NCBI GenBank assembly: GCA_004535785.1
Contig: SPIB01000001.1
Span: forward strand, 944,548-1,008,547
Direction of reading: 5' to 3'
Source: Gammaproteobacteria bacterium LSUCC0112
GTDB lineage: Bacteria > Pseudomonadota > Gammaproteobacteria > Pseudomonadales > Pseudohongiellaceae
DNA: 64,000 bases
This document shows, in pieces, positions 17,338 through 26,205 of the stretch. The stretch's first letter is position 1, and every line of letters begins with the position of its first letter. The notes beneath the pieces are model-generated. The model was not told the origin of the DNA and did no database searches. It saw nothing but the letters and a program-made list of their open reading frames with translations. The position numbers were made by a program, and so were the translations under genes.

Positions 17338-17634
17338 GTGGAAGGCATATCCAATTATTACGAGTCGCTGGTATTTTTTTGTATCCAGAAAAAACTGAAA
17401 GACCGGCCCGAAGCGCGCGACGAAGAATACATCGCTGATGTGGCCTGTGTTGCGCTGAACCGCTTACCCGCGCGTTATATCCGCCACGTTGTGGACACAC
17501 GCTTCTTTGAGTCCGAAGACAATATTGTCAAAAGTAACGCGGCGGTAGAAAACGCAACCAGCTTTGCCATTGAGTTTATCAATAGCCGACGGGGTCAGCG
17601 GCCGGATGGAAAATTAGGCTCAGGCACCGCATAG
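17338..17634 (+). CDS. ComFB-domain protein
   Basis: This small soluble protein has 98 residues. NYYESLVFFCIQKKL and DVACVALNRLPARYI match the two conserved blocks of the ComFB family (late competence protein ComFB). ComFB-domain proteins in cyanobacteria have been reported to bind cyclic dinucleotides. The zinc-binding cysteines of the Bacillus protein are not seen, as is common outside Firmicutes. The start is GTG at 17338 with a strong caggaga ribosome binding site. It lies 23 bases after rlmE, so it is probably co-transcribed. A diguanylate cyclase is encoded 3.1 kb upstream. Binding of a nucleotide by this protein is inferred only. Confidence 0.82.
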   Translation: MEGISNYYESLVFFCIQKKLKDRPEARDEEYIADVACVALNRLPARYIRHVVDTRFFESEDNIVKSNAAVENATSFAIEFINSRRGQRPDGKLGSGTA

Positions 17635-17653
17635 ATCCCCGAGCCCTCTTTAA

Positions 17654-19372
17654 TCAATAACCCACCGCCGCCCCGTCACCGGCGCGTGAATCTGCCGCAC
17701 CGTGGAACAAACCGGTGTCACGGTCAATAAAAATACCCATTGCAGAGCCCTGATTACCCCGCACGCTGGTGGTGTGCCCCATGGCTTCATACAAACGGAT
17801 GGTGTCCGGTGAGAACATACGACCTTCCATACTAGTGGTATCCGGCAACCACTGATGATGGATGCGGCCCGCTTCGACGGCTTCGGCCACATTCATGCCG
17901 TGGTCAATGACGTTGACGATCGCCTGCATGGTGGTGTTAATGATGGTGCGTCCGCCTGGGCTGCCAATCGCCAGCACTGGCTTGCCGTCCTTTGCGACGA
18001 TGGTGGGTGACATGCTGGACAACATGCGTTTTTGTGGTGCCACCAGATTGGGCAGTGTGCCGATCTGGCCATTGCGATTAGTTACACCCGGCACCGGATT
18101 AAAATCACCCATCTCGTTATTAAGCAGATACCCGCCGCCCTCGGCAACAATACGTGAACCGTAACCGTTCTCCAATGTGTAGGTCAGCGACACCATGTTG
18201 CCGTCTTTATCCACAACGGAGAAGTGTGTGGTCTCTTCACTTTCGTAAATATTGCCGAATGCACTTTCGTCACTGACAGATGCTTTAGTTGTGTCAATGG
18301 TGGCGCGCAGTGACGCCGCATGTTCTTTGCTGATCAGACGGCTGACGGGCATGTCCGGATTAAAATCCGGGTCACCCAGAAACTCGGCGCGATCCGCGTA
18401 ACTGCGACGCATGGATTCGGTCAGCAGATGTAAATACTGCGCAGAGTTATGACCCGCTGCGGCCAGATCAAACCCTTCCAGAATATTCAGCATCTGGATA
18501 ATGCCGACACCGCCAGAACTGGGTGGTGGCATGCTGACAATCTCATAACCGCGATAGGTGCCACGCACCGGCTCGCGTTCGACGGCTTCGTAGGATGCCA
18601 GGTCTTCTTCGGTAATGATGCCGCCGTTGGCCTGCATAAAGGCCGCGAGGTTGCGCGCATTGTCGCCCTTGTAGAAGCCGTCACGACCTTCGTTCTGAAT
18701 GCGCTCCAGTGTGCGCGCCAGATCGGGCTGTTTCCAGGTGTCACCCAATTCATAAGGGGTGCCATCGGCTTTTAAAAACACCGCTGCCGAGGAGGGGAAT
18801 TGGTCCCAGAAACTTTGGTTAGAGCGAAACCCACTGTACAGCGCATAGGTCACCGGGATGCCATCACGCGCCAGTGAAACTGCCGGTGCCACCAGATCCG
18901 CCCACGGCAAGTTGCCCAGACGCTGATGCGCCAGATACAAACCGGCGACGGTGCCTGGTACACCCACCGACAAGAAACCGCGGTGCTGCATGTTGGTACT
19001 TAAACCATCAGCGCCCATGAACATGTTTTCAGTCGATGCCATCGGGGCTTTTTCGCGAAAATCGAAGGTGGTGGCGTGACCATCATCACCGTGATACACC
19101 AGAAATCCACCGCCACCAATATTACCGGCCGTGGGCCAGGTGACCGCCAATGCCAGTGCCGTTGCAACCGCCGCATCAACCGCATTGCCGCCTTGTTTGA
19201 GGATATCCACCCCCACGTCAGACGCCAGTCGCGAGGCGCTGGTGACGATGCCGTTTTGCACACGCAGCGGCGTACGACCACCTTCAGCAAACAAGGACAA
19301 TGGCAGTAACAACACCAGTGTCGCTACCAGCATGCGGGCAAAAAATGATCTTTCTATTCTTGGTTTGTTCAT
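17654..19372 (-). CDS. ggt: Gamma-glutamyltransferase precursor
   Basis: The product is a 572-residue N-terminal nucleophile hydrolase with a signal peptide (about residues 1-29, ARMLVATLVLLLPLSLFA). The self-cleavage site is EETTHFSVVD, with the catalytic threonine at about residue 381, splitting it into a large and a small subunit. GGNAVDAAVATALAL and GNIGGGGFLVYH near the N terminus and SMSPTIV plus IGSPGGRTI in the small subunit are family motifs. It cleaves or transfers the gamma-glutamyl group of glutathione and similar peptides in the periplasm. The ATG at 19372 is chosen because the signal peptide starts there. It lies 82 bases after the transaminase gene and is probably co-transcribed. 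Confidence 0.94.
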   Translation of the reverse strand: MNKPRIERSFFARMLVATLVLLLPLSLFAEGGRTPLRVQNGIVTSASRLASDVGVDILKQGGNAVDAAVATALALAVTWPTAGNIGGGGFLVYHGDDGHATTFDFREKAPMASTENMFMGADGLSTNMQHRGFLSVGVPGTVAGLYLAHQRLGNLPWADLVAPAVSLARDGIPVTYALYSGFRSNQSFWDQFPSSAAVFLKADGTPYELGDTWKQPDLARTLERIQNEGRDGFYKGDNARNLAAFMQANGGIITEEDLASYEAVEREPVRGTYRGYEIVSMPPPSSGGVGIIQMLNILEGFDLAAAGHNSAQYLHLLTESMRRSYADRAEFLGDPDFNPDMPVSRLISKEHAASLRATIDTTKASVSDESAFGNIYESEETTHFSVVDKDGNMVSLTYTLENGYGSRIVAEGGGYLLNNEMGDFNPVPGVTNRNGQIGTLPNLVAPQKRMLSSMSPTIVAKDGKPVLAIGSPGGRTIINTTMQAIVNVIDHGMNVAEAVEAGRIHHQWLPDTTSMEGRMFSPDTIRLYEAMGHTTSVRGNQGSAMGIFIDRDTGLFHGAADSRAGDGAAVGY

Positions 19373-19454
19373 GGCAATCTCTTTGTTTTTAATCACTATT
19401 TTTTGTATCAGCCGCCGTTTGGCACACGGCGTTTTTAACTGTTTGCTACTTATA

Positions 19455-20312
19455 CTACTTTGACGACGCCTCGGCCAGCAGCGCGGCAATGTATCGGGCG
19501 CGCAGATCACGCGTCACCGGGCCGGGTTTGCCATCACCAATGCGATGCCCGTCAACACTGACAATCGGTAGCACCAGGCTGCTGGCGTTGCTGAGAAATG
19601 CCTCGTCAGCAGCGATGGCCTCGGCGATGGAAAACGGTCGTTGCTGCAAGGTAAAGCCGCCTTGTTCGGCCATTTCCACCAAGACGCGGCGGCGAATGCC
19701 CGGCAGAATGCTGTTGGTCAATGCGCGGGTGATCACCGTGCCGTCATTGACAATAAAGGCAGTCGATGAGGCGCCTTCCGTGACAAACCCGTCCTCCGTC
19801 ATCCACGCCTCAAACGCACCTTGTTTGGCGGCCTGTTGTTTGGCCATACATTGCGCCAGCAGATTCAATGATTTGATATCGCGGCGTTTCCAGCGCAAAT
19901 CGTCGGTGGAGACAACGGACACACCGGACTCAGCCAACGGGCTGTTCAAAATAGCTTTGTGTGTTGGATAGGCCATCAGCGAGGGCTGGGTATTTTTGGG
20001 GTAGGCAAAATCGCGCTCGGCAATACCACGCGTGACTTGCACGTACGCCATGCCTTCCTCAACCTTGTTGCGTGCGATCAACTCACGCAACATCTGCAGG
20101 TATTCCGCCTCTGAACACGGCCAGGCCATGTCGATTTCAGCGAGACTGCGGCGCAGGCGCTGCACGGAATAATCCTCATCCACCAACATGCCCTGAATAA
20201 TCGGGATGACTTCATAAACCCCGTCACCAAACAGATAACCACGATCAAACACGGAAATTTTTGCATCCGCCTGTGCGAGGTATTCTCCATTCAGATAAAC
20301 GATTCTGCTCAT
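19455..20312 (-). CDS. Class IV PLP transaminase, D-amino-acid transaminase type
   Basis: The product is a 285-residue fold-type IV aminotransferase. The PLP lysine is K147 in RRDIKSLNLL and the conserved glutamate is E179 in VTEGASS, two residues off the K145/E177 of Bacillus D-amino-acid transaminase. DRGYLFGDGVYEVIP near the N terminus is shared by D-amino-acid transaminases. It probably interconverts D-alanine or D-glutamate and the matching keto acids in the cytoplasm. Branched-chain aminotransferase or 4-amino-4-deoxychorismate lyase activity cannot be ruled out, though the length and the KSLNLL block favour the D-amino-acid group. It sits between the 23-codon micro-gene and ggt, all on the same strand. 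Confidence 0.88.
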   Translation of the reverse strand: MSRIVYLNGEYLAQADAKISVFDRGYLFGDGVYEVIPIIQGMLVDEDYSVQRLRRSLAEIDMAWPCSEAEYLQMLRELIARNKVEEGMAYVQVTRGIAERDFAYPKNTQPSLMAYPTHKAILNSPLAESGVSVVSTDDLRWKRRDIKSLNLLAQCMAKQQAAKQGAFEAWMTEDGFVTEGASSTAFIVNDGTVITRALTNSILPGIRRRVLVEMAEQGGFTLQQRPFSIAEAIAADEAFLSNASSLVLPIVSVDGHRIGDGKPGPVTRDLRARYIAALLAEASSK

Positions 20313-20373
20313 TGTCTTCCCCTGCGATGCGTTATTTGGTCGTTATACATTTTTTAAAAATCTGCAATTAAAA

Positions 20374-20393
20374 AAGGGAGCTTGCGCTCCCTT
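20374..20393 (-). terminator. Rho-independent terminator of the micro-gene
   Basis: Read on the minus strand, AAGGGAGC, a GCAA loop and GCTCCCTT form an 8-bp stem followed by TTTTTTAATT. This is a textbook intrinsic terminator. It lies 40 bases after the stop codon of the 23-codon frame and 62 bases before the transaminase start, so it ends the micro-gene transcript. Confidence 0.9.
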
Positions 20394-20432
20394 CCCGTGT
20401 TGCATGGCTCCAATGGAACCGTGTTATTAACG

Positions 20433-20504
20433 TTACAGGGCGCGAGTCCCCACGTCATTAATACCACCAAAATCCACTTGAGCCGAAGACATACCACTAG
20501 ACAT
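20433..20504 (-). CDS. 23-residue peptide of unknown function
   Basis: A 23-codon frame begins MSSGMSS, continues AQVDFGGINDVG and ends TRAL before TAA. It is too short for ordinary gene finders, but its signals are unusually good. The ribosome binding site AGGAGGTGATC is a complete match to the 16S rRNA tail, seven bases before ATG. A near-consensus sigma70 promoter lies upstream and a strong intrinsic terminator downstream, giving a predicted transcript of about 170 bases. The peptide is hydrophilic, with no membrane segment, Cys, Trp or Lys. It does not resemble PqqA or other peptide precursors I know. It could be a small regulatory protein, a modified-peptide precursor, a leader peptide, or part of a dual-function RNA. 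The product is not recognised. Confidence 0.65.
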   Translation of the reverse strand: MSSGMSSAQVDFGGINDVGTRAL

Positions 20505-20545
20505 TGGATCACCTCCTTTTTTGCTTCTCAGTTGAACATAAGCCG

Positions 20546-20575
20546 AGAGTAATCCCGTCTTCCAAAAGCTGTCAA
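20546..20575 (-). promoter_or_regulatory. Strong sigma70-like promoter of the micro-gene
   Basis: On the minus strand a perfect -35 TTGACA (20570-20575) is followed after 18 bases by -10 TACTCT (20546-20551). The predicted transcription start is near 20539, giving a 5' leader of about 35 bases before the 23-codon frame. Confidence 0.75.
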
Positions 20576-20634
20576 TCATTAATTTTTGTATTGGCTAAAC
20601 TAACAGAATACCTGCCGTCGCGACGTCTCCCCGT

Positions 20635-21489
20635 TTACGGTTGCACCTCACCATCCCACGCCGAGCGTGTGGCGGCCTGCCGCAGCATCTCGCGGTTTTC
20701 CACCGACGCAGGCGGTTCGGATTCACCAAAAATTGCTGCTAACCAATGACCATCGGTGGGATTGGGAAACATCACGTATTGCATGCCAAACAAATGTTTG
20801 TCTTCTTCCATCGCGGCAATGCGGCCGTCAATGTCCCCACGGATATAGTATTTGCGACGGAAGTCATTCAGATTGTCGCCCAGCGTGACGACCACGTTAT
20901 GCGTTTGCATGATTTCATTCTGACGAATTTCTTTGTTGGATGATTCGCGCAGCACGGTGACATGCTCCTCATCAACAAACGGCGCACCGACCGACTGCAG
21001 GTTGGACAAGGCAATCGACAGCGTCGGTTCGCCCTGATCACGACTGGTCACGTAAAACACTTCTACATTATTGGCTTCGCAGAACTGCAGAAATTCCAGC
21101 GCACCTGGCGCAGCTGACATCAGGTTCAGACCAATCCACTGATCCCAAACCGGGTCTTCAAAAAAGTCCTTGTTGCTGTTGACCAGATGGCCCCAGTAAC
21201 TCAACACATGCAGCACGGTGTCGTCGACATCAGTAATCACCGCTAGCGGTTTGTCGCCCGGTTGCTGCTGCGCAAGCGCGTTTTGCACGTGCAAACGTGC
21301 GATGTTAAAACCCTGGTGGTACAGCGCACGATACTCGGCCGAGGTTTGTTTCCAGGCCAGCGCGTAAAGCAGTGGGTTGGCCGGTTGTTCCAATGCGCTA
21401 TCAGACTGTGCATGGGTCGCCTGCGTGGGGCTCATGCTAATCATGGCACCGGTTAAAACAAGTCTGGATAACAGTGATTGCATGGTCAC
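20635..21489 (-). CDS. HAD superfamily class C acid phosphatase (e(P4)-like 5'-nucleotidase)
   Basis: This 284-residue exported phosphatase has a signal peptide ending near residue 28 (THAQ). The HAD nucleophile motif is ITDVDDTVL with D87 and D89. VFYVTSRD supplies the motif II position and LGDNLNDF the acidic pair of motif IV, as in Haemophilus e(P4). Unlike e(P4) there is no lipobox cysteine, so it should be soluble in the periplasm. It would release phosphate from nucleoside monophosphates such as NMN. The start is GTG at 21489, with gggag at ideal spacing. An in-frame ATG two codons later is the alternative. It overlaps the end of nhaC by four bases. Confidence 0.9.
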   Translation of the reverse strand: MTMQSLLSRLVLTGAMISMSPTQATHAQSDSALEQPANPLLYALAWKQTSAEYRALYHQGFNIARLHVQNALAQQQPGDKPLAVITDVDDTVLHVLSYWGHLVNSNKDFFEDPVWDQWIGLNLMSAAPGALEFLQFCEANNVEVFYVTSRDQGEPTLSIALSNLQSVGAPFVDEEHVTVLRESSNKEIRQNEIMQTHNVVVTLGDNLNDFRRKYYIRGDIDGRIAAMEEDKHLFGMQYVMFPNPTDGHWLAAIFGESEPPASVENREMLRQAATRSAWDGEVQP

Positions 21490-22910
21490 GTGTGGTCTCC
21501 CGGTTTAAGAAGCGGTGTTTTGCGCAACAGACCAATGCCCATGGCCGCCATCGCAATGGAAATCAGCGGGTTCAGGTAATTCAGAAACGCATAAGGCAGA
21601 TAATCCAGCACCGGCACCCCAAGCGTGGCTGCATAAAATGCGCCGGCGGTAGTCCAGGGAATCAGACCAGTGGTCATGGTCGAGCCTTCTTCGACGGAGC
21701 GTGACAGCACGGCGGGATCCAGTTTCTTGTCGTCATAGGCCCGGCGGAACAACTGACAGTTCAGAATGATACTGATATAGGCTTCGCCCATCGCCAGGTT
21801 GCCGGCCAACGATGCCGCAATAGTGCTGGCGATCAGTCCGACGGTGGTGCGCACCCGGGAAATAAACCCTTGCAGCAAGGCTTGCAAAAATCCGGCACGG
21901 AACAAGATGCCACCCAGGGCCAGCGCCAACAAGGCCAGCAGCAACGTCCAGCTCATGCTGTACATGCCACCGCGCCCCAACAGGTTATCCAGACTGACAA
22001 TGCCGGTGGCACCGGGGGTGTTGAGCCACAAGGCATCAATCACCACCACCGGGTGTTGGCCCTGATAGAACACCGCAATTAACATGGCAACAATAACACT
22101 GGCGGTCATGCTGATTTCAGCAGAATAGCGTTTTAAACTCAGGGTCAGCATCACCAGCAAAGGCAACAGTGTCACCAGCAGATTCATCTTGTACTGCCCG
22201 GCCAGTGCATCACGGATGGTGGCAATTTCCGCAGCGGGCAAGGTATTACCCGCAAAGCGCATCCCAAGAAACAAGAAGATCACCAGGCTTACTACAAACG
22301 CGGGGGTGGTGGTGTACAACATCGATCCGATATGACGATACAGGCTGGTGCCTGCACTCATGGCCGCCAGATTGGTGGTGTCTGACACCGGCGACATTTT
22401 GTCTCCAAAGGTTGCGCCACACACCACCATGCCAGCAACAAGCGGCAGCGGAATACCCATCGCGCCACCAATACCAATCAATACAACACCCAGTGTGCCA
22501 GCCGTGCCCCAAGAGGTGCCCGTTGCCACCGACATCAGGCTGCATAACACCAATCCCGCGGCCAGAAAAAGTGACGGGCTCAACAGGTTCAGGCCGTGGT
22601 AAATCAGCGACGCCACGGTGCCGCTGTGCATAAACGCCGCGATCACCAGGCCAATTAACAGGAAAATATAAATAGCAGGCAGCGCCTGAGTAATACCGGC
22701 GCTCATCATGCCGCGGATGTCGGTGTACTGATACCCGAGGATGCGGGCGTGTGTTCCGGTCCAGATCAAACAGAAAAACATCAGGCTGTGCAGGCTGAGC
22801 TTAAAAACAAACAATCCCAGGATGATAATCAGCAGATTGCCGAAAAAACACAGAGCGCTGTGCGCGAACCCGGGCGTGTGATGGCTCGTGCCAGCGTCTG
22901 TGTTTTCCAT
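21486..22910 (-). CDS. nhaC: NhaC family Na+/H+ antiporter
   Basis: The product is a 474-residue inner-membrane protein with about 11-12 helices. SVATGTSWGTAGTLGVVL, GATFGDKMSPVSDTTNLAA and NLAMGEAYISIILN are conserved blocks of the NhaC family, which includes the malate/lactate antiporter MleN. The SGTVASLIYHG and GLIPWTTAGAF regions also fit. It exchanges sodium, or an organic anion with protons and sodium, across the membrane. The ATG at 22910 is chosen for its agga ribosome binding site at eight bases; upstream in-frame sequence is not protein-like. Its last codon overlaps the start of the phosphatase gene, so the two are coupled. Confidence 0.9.
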   Translation of the reverse strand: MENTDAGTSHHTPGFAHSALCFFGNLLIIILGLFVFKLSLHSLMFFCLIWTGTHARILGYQYTDIRGMMSAGITQALPAIYIFLLIGLVIAAFMHSGTVASLIYHGLNLLSPSLFLAAGLVLCSLMSVATGTSWGTAGTLGVVLIGIGGAMGIPLPLVAGMVVCGATFGDKMSPVSDTTNLAAMSAGTSLYRHIGSMLYTTTPAFVVSLVIFLFLGMRFAGNTLPAAEIATIRDALAGQYKMNLLVTLLPLLVMLTLSLKRYSAEISMTASVIVAMLIAVFYQGQHPVVVIDALWLNTPGATGIVSLDNLLGRGGMYSMSWTLLLALLALALGGILFRAGFLQALLQGFISRVRTTVGLIASTIAASLAGNLAMGEAYISIILNCQLFRRAYDDKKLDPAVLSRSVEEGSTMTTGLIPWTTAGAFYAATLGVPVLDYLPYAFLNYLNPLISIAMAAMGIGLLRKTPLLKPGDHT

Positions 22911-22959
22911 GTATCTGTTCCTGTCGCGTTGGTTTACAAGCCTTGGCTTGCGGCCCGCA

Positions 22960-25900
22960 TCAAACGTGTGAACCTCTTTCCAGTACAGCGCCGGCGTTTG
23001 CTTCACGAATAGCTGCCTGCTCGGCATCATATTCCTGTTCTTCCAGAATATGGTGACGCGAGAAGTCATACAGGATCATATAGAGCGCTGGCACCAGGAA
23101 CAGGGTAATGACTGTGGCAAACAGTACACCAAACGCCAGCGAGATCGCCATCGGAATGATAAAAAAGGTAGCCGGGCTGGGCGTAAACATCAGCGGCACA
23201 AGTCCGATAAACGTGGTAAACGAGGTCAGGAAAATGGGTCTGAAGCGCGCAGCACCCGCTGAAGCGACCGCCTCGTATAATGTTTTACCCGCCGCCACTT
23301 CATTATTCACGTAGACCACCAGCACCAGGCTGGCGTTGACCACCACACCGCCCAACGCCACCATGCCAATAATGGAGAAGAACACCAGTTCGGCGCCCAT
23401 AATGAAGTGACCCATGATGGCACCAATCGCGCCAAACGGAATCACACTCATGATAATCAGCGGTTGCGTATAAGATTTCAGGGGAATTGCCAGCAGCGCG
23501 TAGATCATCAACAGTGCCAACGGGTATGAGGCGAAAAGGGCGCCCAGCGACTCATCCCGCTGTTCGCCTTCGCCACCCAGCACCAGCGTCACATCGTATT
23601 CCTCTGCCCAACGCTGACGGAAACCGCTGACCACTTCGCGTGTAACTTCCTCAGGCGCACTCACGGTGCGATTGATATCCGCATTGACGGTGATCACCCG
23701 ACGGCCATTTTCACGGTTGATATTGGAGTAGGAGTTGCCCAGCGACATACTGGCCACGCTGGCCAAAGGCACTTCGCCACCATTCGGCGTGCGCAGCATC
23801 AGATTTTCGAGGTTGCCCAGTGAATTACGCTCGTCTTCCGGGTAACGCACCATCACACGCAGTTCGTCTGTGCCACGCTGTATGCGCTGCGCTTCGGCAC
23901 CGAAGAATGCTTGTCTGACCTGACGCGAAACGTCATCCAGCGTAAAGCCCAGCAAACGTCCCTCGTCCAGCAGTTGAATCTGTACTTCCTGTTTGCCCGC
24001 GCGGAAGGAGTCAGAAATATCAAAGACGCCGGGGTAACGTGCCAGCACTTCACGCAACTCAGCGGTGACGCGCTGCAGATTTTCCTCATCGCGACCTTCA
24101 AGACGGAAGCTCAAGGCCTGCCCTGTCGAGAACGAATCCGACACAAAAGTCAGCTCCAGCGCATCGGGGATCAAGCCAACTTTGGCGCGCCAGCGATCAC
24201 GGATTTCATTGGCACTGATCTGTCCACGATCATCGTAACTGTGCAGAATCATCACCACTTCAGCGATGTGACTGCCGCCGGTACTGCCGCGCCCTGAGGG
24301 TGGACCACCCCGGTTGACACGTCCGCCAAGCGTGGTCAATGTACGATCAACCACACCGATGGCGCTGATACCCTCATCAGCCTGACGCGCGGCCAACTCT
24401 TGTTCAAGTTCGGTAATCAGCTCATTGGCAGTGGTTTCAAGTTTTTCCAGCGCGCGCTCGGTGAGTTCAACCGCCACGCCTTCCGGCATTTGCAGACTGG
24501 CGTAAATGCGATCACCCTCGACCGCCGGGAAGAACTGGAACACCACGCGGCCGCTGGCCAACAAGCCCACCGTAATAATGATCACCGCCGTCGCGCCCGC
24601 CCAGGTGGCATAGCGATATTTCAGACATTTGCGCAGTGCGGGTTGGTATACATGGGATGCAAAATGCTCCATGCCGGAGGACAGGCGCTGCTGGAAATTC
24701 TGCCAGCCTTTTAATACGCGTAGTCGCTCAAGTGGGTGTGCGGTCGCTCTGCGATGGGCAATGTGACCAGGCAGAATTAATTGTGATTCCACCACGCTGG
24801 CAGCCAGACACAGGATAACAACACCGCCAATCACACTAAAAAACCCGCCTAACGGCCCTTCCAGCAAGAGCAGTGGCAAAAAGGCCGCGACCGTTGTCAA
24901 CACACCAAAAATAACCGGCACCGAGACTTCATAAGTCCCCTGAATGGCGGCTTCTTCCCGCGTCAAGCCTTCCTGTTCCAGCACATAAATGCGCTCACCC
25001 ACCACGATGGCATCATCCACGATAATGCCCAGCACCAGAATAAACGCCATCATGGTGATGGAACTGATGGTGATATCAAACTGTGGGAAAATCGCCAGCG
25101 CCCCCAAAATACCAATCGGGATGCCCGCAGCCACCCACACAGCAATTCTGAAACGCAAGAACAAGGCCAGCACGATGAGCACCAACACAAAACCCGAGTA
25201 GGCATTGCTGGCAACGGTATCGATACGCTCACGCAAACCACGCGCATCGTCGGTCAGTATGCTGAGCTCCATGCCTTGAGGCAGTTCCATTTGCTTTTGG
25301 GCAGCATATCGTCGCACTGCATCCGCCGAGGTGATGATGTCTTCATCCCCCACCCGATACACATCCACGGTGACAGCATTGCGGCCGTCGACCCGGGCGC
25401 GCAGATAGCCTTCCTGGAATCCGTCGCGAATGGTGGCAATATCCCCCAATCGCAATTGTGATCCATCTGGATTGGTACGGATGATGATGTTTTCGTATTC
25501 ATCCCCGGTCGACAAGCGCCCGATGCTGCGCAGCAGCACGTCGCCACCCGGCGTTCGCAAGGTGCCTGCCGGCGCGTCGATTGCAGTGCGATCAATTGCG
25601 GTGGCCACCTGGTTCAAGGTGAGCCCATTCTGGCGAAGTGTCAGCTCGGAGATTTCGACAGCAATCTCAAGTGGGCGCACGTAATTGAGTTCAACACGGG
25701 AAATTTCAGGCAAATCGAGCAGATCAAGCCGGATTTCGTCTGCGACCTGCTTCAGTGTGAGATCGTCTGTTTCGGCCACCAGCGCCAACGATGCTACCGT
25801 GCCTGTCGGGGCAAACGATGCAACCACGGGTCGCTCGATATCAACCGGGAAATTGACAATGCCATCCACCGCACTTTTGACTTCGTTGAGTGAACGGTTG

Positions 25901-26205
25901 ATGTCCGTACCGGCGCGCATCTGCAAGGTCGCCGCACAGGCTCCTTCGCGGGCGGTGGACGTCATACGCTCCACATTTTCAATGCGGGACAGCGCCTGCT
26001 CAAGAATCAGACAGACCGCTTGTTCGACTTCTTTGGGCGGCGCACCCGGATAAGGCACGTTGATCTGAATGGTGCCGGTTTCAATATTGGGGAATTCTTC
26101 CTGACGGGTATTACTGTAGGCAATGATGCCACCCACAATCATCACTACCATCAGCAAATTAGATGCTACGGTGTTGCGGACAAACCAGGCAATGATGGGT
26201 TTCAT
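22960..26205 (-). CDS. RND efflux transporter permease
   Basis: This 1081-residue protein has the RND layout. One helix at residues 10-30 is followed by a large periplasmic loop and six helices starting with YSGFVLVLIVLALFLRFRIAV. The arrangement repeats in the second half. The helix 4 motif LGIIVDDAIVVGERIYVLE carries the paired aspartates of the proton relay. YPGAPPKEVEQAV near the N terminus is family-typical. It belongs with the AcrB/MexF-like permeases rather than the heavy-metal group, which usually have a different helix 4 signature. The substrate is unknown. It overlaps the adaptor gene upstream by ATGA. No outer-membrane channel is encoded nearby. Confidence 0.95.
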   Translation of the reverse strand: MKPIIAWFVRNTVASNLLMVVMIVGGIIAYSNTRQEEFPNIETGTIQINVPYPGAPPKEVEQAVCLILEQALSRIENVERMTSTAREGACAATLQMRAGTDINRSLNEVKSAVDGIVNFPVDIERPVVASFAPTGTVASLALVAETDDLTLKQVADEIRLDLLDLPEISRVELNYVRPLEIAVEISELTLRQNGLTLNQVATAIDRTAIDAPAGTLRTPGGDVLLRSIGRLSTGDEYENIIIRTNPDGSQLRLGDIATIRDGFQEGYLRARVDGRNAVTVDVYRVGDEDIITSADAVRRYAAQKQMELPQGMELSILTDDARGLRERIDTVASNAYSGFVLVLIVLALFLRFRIAVWVAAGIPIGILGALAIFPQFDITISSITMMAFILVLGIIVDDAIVVGERIYVLEQEGLTREEAAIQGTYEVSVPVIFGVLTTVAAFLPLLLLEGPLGGFFSVIGGVVILCLAASVVESQLILPGHIAHRRATAHPLERLRVLKGWQNFQQRLSSGMEHFASHVYQPALRKCLKYRYATWAGATAVIIITVGLLASGRVVFQFFPAVEGDRIYASLQMPEGVAVELTERALEKLETTANELITELEQELAARQADEGISAIGVVDRTLTTLGGRVNRGGPPSGRGSTGGSHIAEVVMILHSYDDRGQISANEIRDRWRAKVGLIPDALELTFVSDSFSTGQALSFRLEGRDEENLQRVTAELREVLARYPGVFDISDSFRAGKQEVQIQLLDEGRLLGFTLDDVSRQVRQAFFGAEAQRIQRGTDELRVMVRYPEDERNSLGNLENLMLRTPNGGEVPLASVASMSLGNSYSNINRENGRRVITVNADINRTVSAPEEVTREVVSGFRQRWAEEYDVTLVLGGEGEQRDESLGALFASYPLALLMIYALLAIPLKSYTQPLIIMSVIPFGAIGAIMGHFIMGAELVFFSIIGMVALGGVVVNASLVLVVYVNNEVAAGKTLYEAVASAGAARFRPIFLTSFTTFIGLVPLMFTPSPATFFIIPMAISLAFGVLFATVITLFLVPALYMILYDFSRHHILEEQEYDAEQAAIREANAGAVLERGSHV

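Noticed and set aside
20433-20504. The micro-gene as a pqqA-type precursor
   Set aside because: It has the same length as PqqA (23 residues) but lacks the conserved E and Y pair, and no pqqB-E genes are nearby.
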